Assembly (NCBI GenBank): GCA_963580455.1
Contig: OY756965.1
Coordinates: 8,134,501-8,198,500, forward strand
Length of the DNA stretch: 64,000 nucleotides
Source: Euonymus europaeus
Taxonomy: Eukaryota > Streptophyta > Magnoliopsida > Celastrales > Celastraceae
Reading direction: 5' to 3'
Shown here in pieces: positions 41,508 through 52,200 of this stretch; position 1 is the stretch's first letter; the number at the start of each line of letters is the position of its first letter. Position numbers and translations under genes: made by a program. Below the pieces are notes generated by a model, which worked only from the letters and a program-made list of their open reading frames with translations, did no database searches and was not told the DNA's origin.

Positions 41508-44378
41508 CTACACACACGTACCTGAATCTCCGAACAACTCCGGGTACCTTTCCTTCATTCGAGACTCCAACTCCCAAGTTGCTTCTTCAACTCCGTGGTA
41601 CATCCACATCACTTTTACCAATGGTATCACACTCGACCTCGTGACCTTGTTCTGTCGGTCTAGAATCTTCATCGGTTGAAGAGTGTAGCTCCCATCTTCC
41701 TCAACCTCCAACGTAGTCCAATCTATCACATGCGACGGATCCGGCTCATATTTCCGAAGCATAGATACATGGAATACATTGTGAACCTTCTCAAGCTTCG
41801 GTGGAAGTGCCAAACGGTACGCCACCGGTCCAACTGTCTCCAAAATCTCAAATGGCCCCACAAACCTCGGTGCCAACTTCCCATGCTTGCTATATCTCTG
41901 AATTCCCCGTCTCGGACTAACCTTCAAGAAAACCTTATCGCCTACAGCGAACTCCAAAGGTCTCCTCCTCCGGTCAGCATAAGACTTCTGTCGGTTCTGT
42001 GCGGTGATCAACCGCTTCCGTATCTCATCCACTCTCTCTCGTGCTTCTTTGACCATCTCCGGTCCTGACACAACTTTCTCACCAACCTCTGCCCAACACA
42101 AGGGCGACCTACAAGGCCTCCCGTAGAGCGCCTCATAAGGTGCCATCCCGATACTACTTTGGAAAGAGTTGTTATACACAAACTCCGCCAAATGTAAGTA
42201 CCGATCCCAACTTCCTCCAAAATCAACTACACATGCCCGTAGCATATCCTCCAGAACCTGTATGGTTCTCTCACTCTGCCCATCACTCTGAGGATGATAA
42301 GCTGTAGAGAAATCCAACTTCGTTCCCAATGCCTCCTGTAAACTACTCCAGAATCTACCTGTGAACCTCGGGTCTCGGTCCGACACAATAGATAATGGAA
42401 TTCCGTGAAGTCTCACAATCTCCTTGACATACATCGTACTCAAGGTCTCCAATGAATCCGTCTTGTTCATGGGTAGGAAGTGTGCAGACTTAGTCAATCT
42501 GTCCACTATCACCCAAACCGCATCATGCCTCCTCTGAGTCATTGGCAATGCCGTCACAAAGTCCATTGTGATCTTCTCCCACTTCCATTCCGCTACTGGT
42601 AATGGTTGCAACAATCCAGCTGGTCTCTGATGTTCTGCCTTCACTTGTTGACAAGTAAGACACTTCGTCACAAATCTAGCAACATCGGCCTTCATACCCT
42701 TCCACCAGAAACTCTGCCTCAAGTCTCGGTACATCTTCGTACCCCCGGGATGCATAGCAAACCAAGAATGATGTGCTTCCTTTAGAATCTCCTGTCTCAA
42801 CTCATCATCTTCGGGAACCACTAACCTTCCCGCATATCGTAATCCACCATCATTCCCTCGAAGCCATCCAAGACTCTCATCAATCACATCAAATGCATGA
42901 TCTCCATTTTGTGCATCTATAACCTTCTGAACCATCATAGGTCTCGAAGTCATAGAACACAAATGCATCTTTTCCTCTTGACTCTTCAACTCCAATCCAA
43001 ACTCATTGATTGTCTCCACAATTTCCCACTCATGCATGAATAAGCTAGCAACCTTCTGCTTCCTACTCAATGCATCCGCAACCACATTCGCTTTACCAGG
43101 ATGGTATTGCAAATTAAAATCAAAATCCTCCAAGTACTCCATCCACCGCCTTTGCCGTAAGTTCAACTCTTTTTGGGTGAATAGGTACTTGAGGCTTTTG
43201 TGATCCGAGAACACCTCAAACGTCTCTCCGTAGAGATAATACCTCCACTGCTTAAGAGCAAATACCACTGCCGCCAACTCCAGATCATGCACCGGATAAT
43301 TCCTCTCATGTGTCTTCAACAACCTCGAACCATACTCTATCACTCGGCCCTGCTGCATCAACACACAACCCAACCCAACTCCAGATGCATCGCAATACAC
43401 CTGATAGCCAACATTCCTCTCCGGAACTACTAACACTGGAGGTGTTGTCAACCTTTTCTTCAACTCTTCAAATGCGGCCTCACACTCGTCTGTCCACACA
43501 AACGGCGTACCCTTCTTCGTGAGCTGCGTCATCGGCGAAGCAACTCTTGAGAAGTCCTCAATAAACCTCCGGTAGTATCCTGCCAATCCTAGGAAACTCC
43601 GGATCTCAGTCACATTCTTCGGCCTCTCCCAATTCAAAACTGACTCAACTTTGGAGTAGTCAACCGCTATGCCTTCTTGAGTGATCACATGGCCTAGGAA
43701 CTTCACTTCCGTGGCCCAAAATTCACACTTACTCAATTTAGCATACAGTTGATTCTCCCTCAATGTCTGTAACACTACCCTCAAGTGTTCTTCATGCTCT
43801 TCCTCCGTAGGAGAATAAATCAGTATATCATCAATAAACACAACTACAAACTTGTCCAAAAACGGTCGAAGAACCCTTTGCATTAGGTCCATGAATACCG
43901 CCGGGGCATTTGTCAACCCAAACGGCATCACAAGGAACTCATAATGCCCATAACGAGTTCTAAACGCTGTTTTCTGGATATCCTCATCCTTAATCCTCAA
44001 CTGATGATATCCCGACCTCAAGTCAATCTTAGAGAAATGCCTAGCACCTCTCAATTGGTCAAACAAATCATTGATCCTAGGCAATGGATACTTATTTCTC
44101 ACTGTAACCTTATTCAACTGCCTATAATCAATACACATCCTCAAACTTCCGTCCTTCTTCTTGACGAACAACACCGGTGCTCCCCACGGGGACACACTCG
44201 GTCTAATGAATCCCAAGTCTAGCAACTCCTCTAATTGAGAACTCAACTCCTTCAACTCTGCTGGAGCCATCCGATACGGCGGAATCGAAATCGGTTTGAC
44301 ATTCGGATGTAACTCAATAGCAAAGTCTATCTCCCTCTTCGGAGGTAATCCCGGCAACTCTTCCGGAAATACATCCAT
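41508..44378 (-). CDS. pol: Pol polyprotein: RT, RNase H, integrase, chromodomain
   Basis: A 956-residue open frame for copying and inserting the element. Reverse transcriptase spans about residues 20-240, with catalytic D119 and the FIDD motif at 181-184. RNase H (about 325-440) shows D330, E367, D392 and D435. Integrase has an HHCC zinc site (H537, H543, C573, C576), then the D606, D667, E703 triad with D,D35E spacing. A GPF module follows (RFVGPFEIL, about 838-846). The C-terminus (about 903-950) is chromodomain-like, with W925 and W935 but without an aromatic residue at the usual first cage position, resembling group II plant chromodomains. The listed start is the first ATG after a TAG at 44382-44384. 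It is in the same frame as the upstream gag-protease, so the natural product is probably one polyprotein and this ATG need not be a real start. The frame otherwise has no stop or shift. Confidence 0.95.
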   Translation of the reverse strand: MDVFPEELPGLPPKREIDFAIELHPNVKPISIPPYRMAPAELKELSSQLEELLDLGFIRPSVSPWGAPVLFVKKKDGSLRMCIDYRQLNKVTVRNKYPLPRINDLFDQLRGARHFSKIDLRSGYHQLRIKDEDIQKTAFRTRYGHYEFLVMPFGLTNAPAVFMDLMQRVLRPFLDKFVVVFIDDILIYSPTEEEHEEHLRVVLQTLRENQLYAKLSKCEFWATEVKFLGHVITQEGIAVDYSKVESVLNWERPKNVTEIRSFLGLAGYYRRFIEDFSRVASPMTQLTKKGTPFVWTDECEAAFEELKKRLTTPPVLVVPERNVGYQVYCDASGVGLGCVLMQQGRVIEYGSRLLKTHERNYPVHDLELAAVVFALKQWRYYLYGETFEVFSDHKSLKYLFTQKELNLRQRRWMEYLEDFDFNLQYHPGKANVVADALSRKQKVASLFMHEWEIVETINEFGLELKSQEEKMHLCSMTSRPMMVQKVIDAQNGDHAFDVIDESLGWLRGNDGGLRYAGRLVVPEDDELRQEILKEAHHSWFAMHPGGTKMYRDLRQSFWWKGMKADVARFVTKCLTCQQVKAEHQRPAGLLQPLPVAEWKWEKITMDFVTALPMTQRRHDAVWVIVDRLTKSAHFLPMNKTDSLETLSTMYVKEIVRLHGIPLSIVSDRDPRFTGRFWSSLQEALGTKLDFSTAYHPQSDGQSERTIQVLEDMLRACVVDFGGSWDRYLHLAEFVYNNSFQSSIGMAPYEALYGRPCRSPLCWAEVGEKVVSGPEMVKEARERVDEIRKRLITAQNRQKSYADRRRRPLEFAVGDKVFLKVSPRRGIQRYSKHGKLAPRFVGPFEILETVGPVAYRLALPPKLEKVHNVFHVSMLRKYEPDPSHVIDWTTLEVEEDGSYTLQPMKILDRQNKVTRSSVIPLVKVMWMYHGVEEATWELESRMKERYPELFGDSGTCV

Positions 44379-44381
44379 AAA

Positions 44382-44384
44382 CTA
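44382..44384 (-). other. In-frame TAG between protease and RT
   Basis: Read on the minus strand, protease ends with codons GTG GAA, then TAG, then TTT ATG, and the reading frame of RT continues without a shift. It is the only interruption I find in more than 4.7 kb of coding sequence. The ATG sits just three bases after the stop. Confidence 0.9.
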
Positions 44385-46256
44385 TTCCACTACCCGAATC
44401 ATAGTAGCTACATCTCCCTTAGGAGCCGAACTCACCAAACTCGCAACTCTACAATCTTGGTACGAAGGATTATCCATGAAATGTGGGCATGGAATCCCCT
44501 TCGATCCCCTCAACTGAATTACTCCTCCCTCGGGTGCTCTAAGAGTAATCTTCCTCTCCCAAAAGTCAAGCAACCCTTGGTGCTTAGTCAACCAATCAAC
44601 TCCAAGAATCACATCAAAATCCTGGAAATCTAATACATACAAGTCGGCTTTCAGAGATATTTCTCCAAACCGACACTCACAACCGAACACTACCCCCTCC
44701 AATGTGGTAAAGTATCCGAATGGTGAGGATACCGTGAACATTCGTCTTATTGGCAAAATCTCCACCTCTAGTGCGTGTGCTAACGAACTAGTAATGAAAG
44801 ATGAGGTAGCCCCCGAATCAAACAAGACTCTTGCCCAACAATTAGAAATCAAGAAGGTACCTCCAATGAAGTTTGGATGCTCCTGTGCCTCCTGATGACC
44901 CAATGCATAGACACGTCCCTCTACCAGTGCATTCTGCTGCTGCTGTGGCTGGCGAGTCCCACCCCGCCCCCTTCCTCCCATTGGAACATTGGAAGGAGGA
45001 GCCGGAGGCGGTACTCCAGGTATGCTCTGCTGCTGGGCTCTCTGGTTGCCCTCCAGACACTCACTCTTTCTGTGACCCAACTTGCCACACCCAAAGCACT
45101 TAAACCCAGAAAGCTTGCACTCACTTGCCTTGTGCCCCTCTTTCCCACACTTGAAGCACGTCATCTTACCCCATGGTAGCCTAGGACCCTTGCCTCGGTC
45201 CCCTTTCTGTTGACGAAAATCCGCTCTCGGTTTCTTGTGGCTACTACCACCACCACTACTACCCTCACTCACTGGACGCTTCCTCTGAGCTTCACTTTTC
45301 TCACTCAACTCAAAATCAAGAGCCATCTCCACTATGTCCTGATATGACACCACTCTAGTGGCCATCACCATTCTACCAAGACTGGGAAGCAACCCATCTC
45401 GGTACCTCACTGCCTTCTTCACATCCGTGGGAGCAAACTCCTTCCCATACCGGTATAACTCCTCAAACTGCTTGGTGTACTGAGACACCGTCATCTCTGA
45501 TGTCTGCAATAAATCTAGAAACTGTTTGGCCTTCTCCGTTTGCAGAGGCCTTGGCACAAACTTCTGCATAAATAACTGCTCAAACGAAGTCCAAGTCAGC
45601 TCATTCCGTCTCTGACCCATGGACATCCACCATTCATAGGCCGCACCACTCAAGTAGTAGAACACAAACTTCACCCGTCTCTCATCGGGTATCTCAAGAG
45701 TGTCCATTCTCATACTCAGCTGGTTGAACCACTCCTCCGCCCCCACACCCGTTCCATCTCCAGAAAATGTTGGAGGAGTAGTCCTCCTCAATTGGTCCAC
45801 CTCATACATCCCTCTCCCAGCTCTAGGTACTGCTGCTACCTCAGTTGTAGCCTCTGGTATAACTCCCTCAGCACGAGTGCCAGTAGCACCCATCGCCTGA
45901 GCCACTGCCTGAGCTATGGTCTGCGCCTGTGTCTGCACCATACTCATCATAAAACTAGTAAGACTCTCCATCGTCACTGGTTGCCCCCCTGTAGTAACAG
46001 GAGCAACCTGCACCTCAGGTGGTGCCTGCTGATCATCACTCTCCATCGGTAGTCCCTCTTGAACTATCTCTTCCTCTCTCAACTCTGGATCCACATTCGG
46101 AACCGAATCCTCAGTGCTAGGAGTGCCTCTTGTGACACGTTCCACCCCAACACTACGGCCTCTACCTCGGCCCCTACCAACTCCCTGTCGGCCTCTGCCA
46201 CGAGGTACTACAGTCCCACTCTCGGACCTGGTAGTTCTACGGGTATTCATCTGCAT
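44382..46256 (-). CDS. gag: Gag-protease polyprotein
   Basis: A 624-residue frame. An Arg/Gly-rich N-terminal stretch (about 18-44) is followed by a retrotransposon Gag domain (about 150-320) that forms the particle shell. It contains EEWFNQL, YEWW and FVPRPLQ. Two CCHC zinc knuckles bind RNA: C367, C370, H375, C380 and C387, C390, H395, C400. A Gly/Gln-rich linker leads to an aspartic protease with the active-site motif LFDSGATSSFI (D480) and the later ILGVDWL (about 550-556). The ATG was chosen as the first in frame after the primer site; another ATG lies two codons on. The frame ends at TAG 44382-44384, and the RT frame resumes in phase one codon later. Ending at the protease rather than at Gag is odd. 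The stop may be a recent nonsense change or a readthrough or restart signal. Confidence 0.93.
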   Translation of the reverse strand: MQMNTRRTTRSESGTVVPRGRGRQGVGRGRGRGRSVGVERVTRGTPSTEDSVPNVDPELREEEIVQEGLPMESDDQQAPPEVQVAPVTTGGQPVTMESLTSFMMSMVQTQAQTIAQAVAQAMGATGTRAEGVIPEATTEVAAVPRAGRGMYEVDQLRRTTPPTFSGDGTGVGAEEWFNQLSMRMDTLEIPDERRVKFVFYYLSGAAYEWWMSMGQRRNELTWTSFEQLFMQKFVPRPLQTEKAKQFLDLLQTSEMTVSQYTKQFEELYRYGKEFAPTDVKKAVRYRDGLLPSLGRMVMATRVVSYQDIVEMALDFELSEKSEAQRKRPVSEGSSGGGSSHKKPRADFRQQKGDRGKGPRLPWGKMTCFKCGKEGHKASECKLSGFKCFGCGKLGHRKSECLEGNQRAQQQSIPGVPPPAPPSNVPMGGRGRGGTRQPQQQQNALVEGRVYALGHQEAQEHPNFIGGTFLISNCWARVLFDSGATSSFITSSLAHALEVEILPIRRMFTVSSPFGYFTTLEGVVFGCECRFGEISLKADLYVLDFQDFDVILGVDWLTKHQGLLDFWERKITLRAPEGGVIQLRGSKGIPCPHFMDNPSYQDCRVASLVSSAPKGDVATMIRVVE

Positions 46257-46425
46257 GGCAAACAGACAATACCATTTAACCCACTACTCACACGAGGATT
46301 TAAGGGGAAAAGAAAACATACCGGATCAGTAGCAGTCGTGACATGGCCTGGATATACTACTTTACAACTAGGACCCAACACCCCAGATCCTATAAAGAGC
46401 CGTAAACCTCGCTCTGATACCAAAT
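46257..46425 (-). other. Untranslated leader between 5' LTR and gag
   Basis: 169 bases containing the primer binding site next to the LTR and no other feature that I recognise. An RNA packaging signal would be expected here or in early gag, but none can be identified from sequence alone. Confidence 0.7.
46411..46422 (-). other. Primer binding site, initiator tRNA-Met
   Basis: On the element strand it reads TGGTATCAGAGC, complementary to the 3' end of plant initiator tRNA-Met. It begins three bases (ATT) after the 5' LTR. This is the common primer of plant Ty3/gypsy and Ty1/copia elements and fixes the direction of the element as minus. Confidence 0.95.
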
Positions 46426-47375
46426 TGTCACGCCCCGTTTCCGGAGACGCGACTGGGTGCTCTCTCCGCACCCTTCCTAGGTCACTAGTGTGAACATCCG
46501 GGATCAACCGGAAATCCGGCGGCACCTCCCCGTATATCGGAGAGCGCCCACCTGCATCAGAAACGCAGCAACAACAACATCACACTAGCAACCTAGCAAA
46601 CATAGGCCTCGGGCCTCAACCACATGCAATCTTGACCCTAGGCCTCAGGCCATCCACTACCAGCATGCACAAACTGATGGCATCACATATAAATCAACAC
46701 ACAGATTTATAAAACATCAAATATAACCATCAATCAACATCTACAACCACATACAAGCACCACAGTGCCAAATGGTTATATTCTCTCAACATAGATATAC
46801 TACGTACACCCATATGCATAGAGTATATCTCTAGCATCCTATTCTATCCAGGGCCATCCATGTCATGACCTGCTCACCGATCCGCAGCACCAGTACCCGT
46901 ACCAGTGTCTCCTGTGGAAGGAAGAAAGTAAAGGAGTGAGCTAGAAGCTCAGTAGGGTATGAAGTAAACATCAATATAAGCTGAACCAAAAGGAAGCAAT
47001 GCATCAATATGTAACTACCACATGAACGTATACTCAACAAGTTCACATCAACATTTACCCGGATAACCCTTTCGGAGCATAACAACCACAATATCATTGC
47101 AACTCAATGAAATATTGCACGGGAGCAAGCTCACCACAACCAACCACTCCTAGGATCATCCGGTTGCGTGAACCTATCACGCCCGCACCCCACAAGGCAA
47201 GTCACTCTTGACCTTACCCCTAGTGCGTTATCCTACTTGGAATTCACATGACTCAGTGGTAACTCTCATCACCTCGTCATCCCCCCAAGTAGCTTTCAAG
47301 AAACCTAAAGGTTCCCGAGTCCATACCCGGTCCCCCATGCAACTCTAATGCACTATGTCATGACATGCTGAATAG

Positions 47376-47408
47376 TTATATATATGAACAACCTACATAT
47401 ATATATAC
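47376..47408 (-). promoter_or_regulatory. TATA-rich candidate promoter core in 5' LTR
   Basis: Two alternating TA runs, the inner one reading GTATATATATATG on the element strand, about 1.19 kb into the LTR. They are the most TATA-box-like sequence in the LTR, downstream of the palindrome cluster. Position and composition are the only support; the transcription start is unknown. Confidence 0.25.
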
Positions 47409-48180
47409 ATAACTACCATGATGCATGAACGGAAATCACATCGTGTCCATAGGAGATGGAACACACACACTCGGGTCATGCAACATCAAGAATCAACAAG
47501 AATCACAATTTGGGTTCGTTTCCCCTTAGGAGCAATTAAGGCGGAAACACAAAAGAAACGACCAATGAGGAATCGAAAAGCTCTTTACATATCGAAAATG
47601 AACGATAGAAAGAATGGTTGGAAATCCCCTACCTCGTGTCGAGCAAATTACCACAATTTCCCAATTTCGTTCCTAGGGTTTCGGTTTGCCCAAACCTACA
47701 ATGTGGCATAACCGAACCCATTCACACATCAATAAACAACCAACAACTCATATAAACATCAATTAAAATCAATAAATTCGAAATCACTTACTTCTCTCTC
47801 TAGAAATTCCTTCCAAAAATTCCTCCAACTCACTCCAAGCTCAACTCAACTCAAAATCACAAACCAATCTACATAAACATCCAAAATCAACCTATAATCA
47901 ACATATCTAAAGCATAGAGCTCATCTCCTTAAGAATCAAACAAATCTAACAAAACCTAGAATTTCAAAAACTATGGAAAACTTACCAAAACTCCAAAACC
48001 AAGCTTGAATCTTCCTCCTTAAGCTTCAAGGATCATCAATCAACAATCTCCAAGTCAATCTCTTGCCAAAATCTCCTTCTCTCTCTTCTTCTCTCTCACT
48101 TTCTCTCTCTAGCCGGGCTCTCCAAGAAGAAATATGCAGAAATGTCTAAAACCTGAGCTTAAAAACTGATTTCCCGATAA

Positions 48181-48382
48181 CCGTCCGGACGCCCCAAGTG
48201 ACCGTCCGGACGCTTCACTGTTCTCTCAACACTCTGCCCACTTCGTAGGCTTAACCGTCCGGACGCCTCGTTAGACCGTCCGGACGGTCTACTGTTCACA
48301 GCACCAAAATTTTTCACTGAATATGAATCTGCCCCAGTTCCTTCACAAACCGTCCGGACGGCTGTTTTAACCGTCCGGACGG
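48181..48382. promoter_or_regulatory. Cluster of six CCGTCCGGACG(G) palindromes, 5' LTR
   Basis: Same six copies and spacing as in the other LTR, starting at 48181, 48202, 48255, 48276, 48350 and 48371. In this LTR they would lie upstream of the element's promoter and so are the copies that could act on its transcription. Each palindrome contains several CpG and CpNpG sites, so it is also a potential dense methylation target. Confidence 0.6.
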
Positions 48383-48596
48383 TTCCTGTTTTCCAGAAAC
48401 CCAGTTTTTCTCATTTTTATTTTCCGGCTCGGTTCAAGCTTCGATTTGATATATTACGGGCCCGAAACGGACATGTATACTAAAAGTTATGCCCCATTTA
48501 CCGAACCAAGCTCCAAAACTATTTTTCTATGATTCCGTACCTCACGGATCATCCGTATTTCGACTCAAAACTAATATTTTGGGTCGGGGTTTCACA

Positions 48597-48601
48597 TGTC
48601 A
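48597..48601. repeat. Target site duplication, right copy (TGTCA)
   Basis: Second copy of TGTCA, directly after the right LTR end (TTTCACA) and running straight into satellite TAGAAAGTTGGTG. It matches the copy at 39295-39299. Confidence 0.95.
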
Positions 48602-49296
48602 TAGAAAGTTGGTGTTTTGGCATCGAAATAATCTCGGAAGCTTATACTCGTTAAATTTATCATAGAAAAACAATAAAAAGTGTACACCGAGCATTTTTGA
48701 TGGGCCGAAGTTGCTCAACTCTCTCTGTGGAAGAGCTTTTAACGATTTTGTTCATTTCTCATAGAGAGTTGGTGTTTTGGCATCGAAATAATCTCGGATG
48801 CTTATACTCGTAAAATTTGACATAGAAGAACAATAAAAAGTGTACACGGAGCAACTTTGACGGTCTGAAGTTGTTCAACTCTCATTATGGAGGTGCTTTT
48901 AACGGTTTTGTCCATTTGTCATAGAAAGTTGGTGTTTTGGCATCGAAATAATCTCGGAAGCTTATACTCGTTAAATTTGTCATAGAAGAACAATAAAAAG
49001 AGTACACCGAGCAACTTTGATGGTCCGAAGTTGCACAACTCTCTCTATGGAGGAGCTTTTCACGGTTTTATTTATTTGTCATAGAAAGTTGGTGTTTTGG
49101 CATCGAAATAATCTCGGAAGCTTATACTCGAAGAATTTAACATAAAAGAACAATAAAAAGTGTACACTGAGCAACTTTGATGGTCCGAAGTTGCTCAACT
49201 CTCTCTATTTAGGAGCTTTTAACGGTTTTGTCCATTTGTAATAGAAAGTTGTTATTTTGGCATCGAAATAATCTACGAAGCTTATACTCGTAAAAT

Positions 49297-52200
49297 TTGA
49301 CATAGAAGAACAATAAAAAGTGTACACCGAGCAACTTTGATGGTCCGAAGTTGCTCAACACTCTCTATTTGGGAGCTTTTAACGGTTTTGTCCATTTGTC
49401 GTAGAAAGTTGATGTTTTCGCATCGAAATAATAACGGAAGTTATACTCGTCAAATTGGACATAGAAGAACAATAAAAAGTGTACACCGAGCAACTTTGAT
49501 GGTCCGAAGTTGCTCAAATTTTTATATGGAGGGGCTTTTAACGCTTTTGTCCATTTGTCATAGAAAGTTGGTGTTTTAGCATCGAAAGAATCTCGGAATC
49601 TTATACTCGAAAAATTGGACATAGAAAAACAATGAAAAGTGTACACCGAGCATGTTTGATGGTGCGAAGTTGCTCAACTCTCTCTGTGGAGGAGTTTTTA
49701 ACGATTTTGTCCATTTCTCATAGAAAGTTGGTGTTTTGGCATCGAAATAATCTCGGAAGCTTATACTCGTTAAATTTATCATAGAAGAACAATAAAAAGT
49801 GTACACCGAGCTTTTTTGATGGGCCGAAGTTGCTCAACACTCTCTATTTGCGAGCTTTTAACGGTTTTGTCCATTTGTAATAGAAAGTTGGTGTTTTGGC
49901 ATCGAAATAATCAACGAAGCTTATACTCGTAAAATTTGACATAGAAGAACAATAAAAAGTGTACACCGAGCAACTTTGATGGTCCGAAGTTGCTCAACTC
50001 TCTCTATTTGGAGGCTTTTAACGGTTTTGTCCGTTTGTCATAGAAAGTTGGTGTTTTGGCATCGAAATAATCTCGGAAGCTTATACTCGTTAAATTTATC
50101 ATAGAAAAACAATAAAAAGTGTACACCGAGCATTTTTGATGGGCCGAAGTTGCTCAACTCTCTCTGTGGAAGAGCTTTTAACGATTTTGTTCATTTCTCA
50201 TAGAGAGTTGGTGTTTTGGCATCGAAATAATCTCGGATGCTTATACTCGTAAAATTTGACATAGAAGAACAATAAAAAGTGTACACGGAGCAACTTTGAC
50301 GGTCCGAAGTTGTTCAACTCTCATTATGGAGGTGCTTTTAACGGTTTTGTCCATTTGTCATAGAAAGTTGGTGTTTTGGCATCGAAATAATCTCGGAAGC
50401 TTATACTCGTTAAATTTGTCATAGAAGAATAATAAAAAGAGTACACCGAGCAACTTTGATGGTCCGAAGTTGCACAACTCTCTCTATGGAGGAGCTTTTA
50501 ACGGTTTTATTTATTTGTCATAGAAAGTTGGTGTTTTGGCATCGAAATAATCTCGGAAGCTTATACTCGAAGAATTTAACATAAAAGAACAATAAAAAGT
50601 GTACACTGAGCAACTTTGATGGTCCGAAGTTGCTCAACTCTCTCTATTTAGGAGCTTTTAACGGTTTTTTCCATTTGTAATAGAAAGTTGTTATTTTGGC
50701 ATCGAAATAATCTACGAAGCTTATACTCGTAAAATTTGACATAGAAGAACAATAAAAAGTGTACACCGAGCAACTTTGATGGTCCGAAGTTGCTCAACTC
50801 TCTCTATTTGGGAGCTTTTAACGGTTTTGTCCATTTGTCGTAGAAAGTTGATGTTTTCGCATCGAAATAATAACGGAAGCTTATACTCGTCAAATTGGAC
50901 ATAGAAGAACAATAAAAAGTGTACACCGAGCAACTTTGATGGTCCGAAGTTGCTCAACTTTTTATATGGAGGAGCTTTTAACGGTTTTGTCCATTTGTCA
51001 TATAAAGTTGGTGTTTTAGCATCGAAAGAATCTCGGAATCTTATACTCGAAAAATTGGACATAGAAGAACAATGAAAAGTGTACACCGAGCATGTTTGAT
51101 GGTGCGAAGTTGCTCAACTCTCTCTGTGGAGGAGTTTTTAACGATTTTGTCCATTTCTCATAGAAAGTTGGTGTTTTGGCATCGAAATAATCTCGGAAGC
51201 TTATACTCGTTAAATTTATCATAGAAGAACAATAAAAAGTGTACACCGAGCTTTTTTGATGGGCCGAAGTTGCTCAACACTCTCTATTTGCGAGCTTTTA
51301 ACGGTTTTGTCCATTTGTAATAGAAAGTTGGTGTTTTGGCATCGAAATAATCAACGAAGCTTATACTCGTAAAATTTGACATAGAAGAACAATAAAAAGT
51401 GTACACCGAGCAACTTTGATGGTCCGAAGTTGCTCAACTCTCTCTATTTGGAGGCTTTTAACGGTTTTGTCCGTTTGTCATAGAAAGTTGGTGTTTTGGC
51501 ATCGAAATAATCTCGGAAGCTTATACTCGTTAAATTTATCATAGAAAAACAATAAAAAGTGTACACCGAGCATTTTTGATGGGCCGAAGTTGCTCAACTC
51601 TCTCTGTGGAAGAGCTTTTAACGATTTTGTTCATTTCTCATAGAGAGTTGGTGTTTTGGCATCGAAATAATCTCGGATGCTTATACTCGTAAAATTTGAC
51701 ATAGAAGAACAATAAAAAGTGTACACGGAGCAACTTTGACGGTCCGAAGTTGTTCAACTCTCATTATGGAGGTGCTTTTAACGGTTTTGTCCATTTGTCA
51801 TAGAAAGTTGGTGTTTTGGCATCGAAATAATCTCGGAAGCTTATACTCGTTAAATTTGTCATAGAAGAACAATAAAAAGAGTACACCGAGCAACTTTGAT
51901 GGTCCGAAGTTGCACAACTCTCTCTATGTAGGAGCTTTTAACGGTTTTATTTATTTGTCATAGAAAGTTGGTGTTTTGACATCGAAATAATCTCGGAAGC
52001 TTATACTCGAAGAATTTAACATAAAAGAACAATTTAAAGTGTACACTGAGCAACTTTGATGGTCCGAAGTTGCTCAACTCTCTCTATTTAGGAGCTTTTA
52101 ACGGTTTTGTCCATTTGTAATAGAAAGTTGTTATTTTGGCATCGAAATAATCTACGAAGCTTATACTCGTAAAATTTGACATAGAAGAACAATAAAAAGT

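Larger units (their letters stand above)
39300..48596 (-). mobile_element. Ty3/gypsy chromovirus LTR retrotransposon (Tekay/Del-like), near-intact
   Basis: A complete 9297 bp element, transcribed on the minus strand. Order in its own direction: 5' LTR (46426-48596), iMet primer site, Gag with two zinc knuckles and protease, RT, RNase H, integrase, chromodomain, polypurine tract, 3' LTR (39300-41469). The two LTRs look identical except for one inserted T in the right copy, near 47821, and the target duplication is perfect, so insertion is recent. Chromovirus membership follows from the integrase C-terminus (GPF module then a chromodomain-like tail). The Tekay/Del assignment rests on recognising the RT start region and C-terminal tail, without a search. 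The only break in coding capacity is one TAG between protease and RT at 44382-44384. Confidence 0.95.
46426..48596 (-). repeat. 5' LTR (right copy), 2171 bp
   Basis: Directly repeated copy of 39300-41469, longer by one T near 47821. In the element direction it starts TGTGAAACCC and ends GGGGCGTGACA. It should hold the promoter (U3), the RNA start and the polyadenylation region, but their borders cannot be read with confidence. No coding region is credible. Near identity to the other LTR implies very little time since insertion. Confidence 0.95.

Noticed and set aside
46411..46425. Fragment of a tRNA-Met gene
   Set aside because: Only the 12-base complement of the tRNA 3' end is present, at the expected position next to the LTR; it is the primer binding site.
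41676..46493. Plus-strand frames of 63-144 codons across gag and pol
   Set aside because: All are shadows of the real minus-strand coding frames, whose catalytic motifs are clear.
39300..48596. Centromere-specific CRM-clade chromovirus
   Set aside because: The C-terminus has a chromodomain-like tail after the GPF module, and the RT start resembles Tekay/Del. The site inside a satellite alone does not make it CRM.
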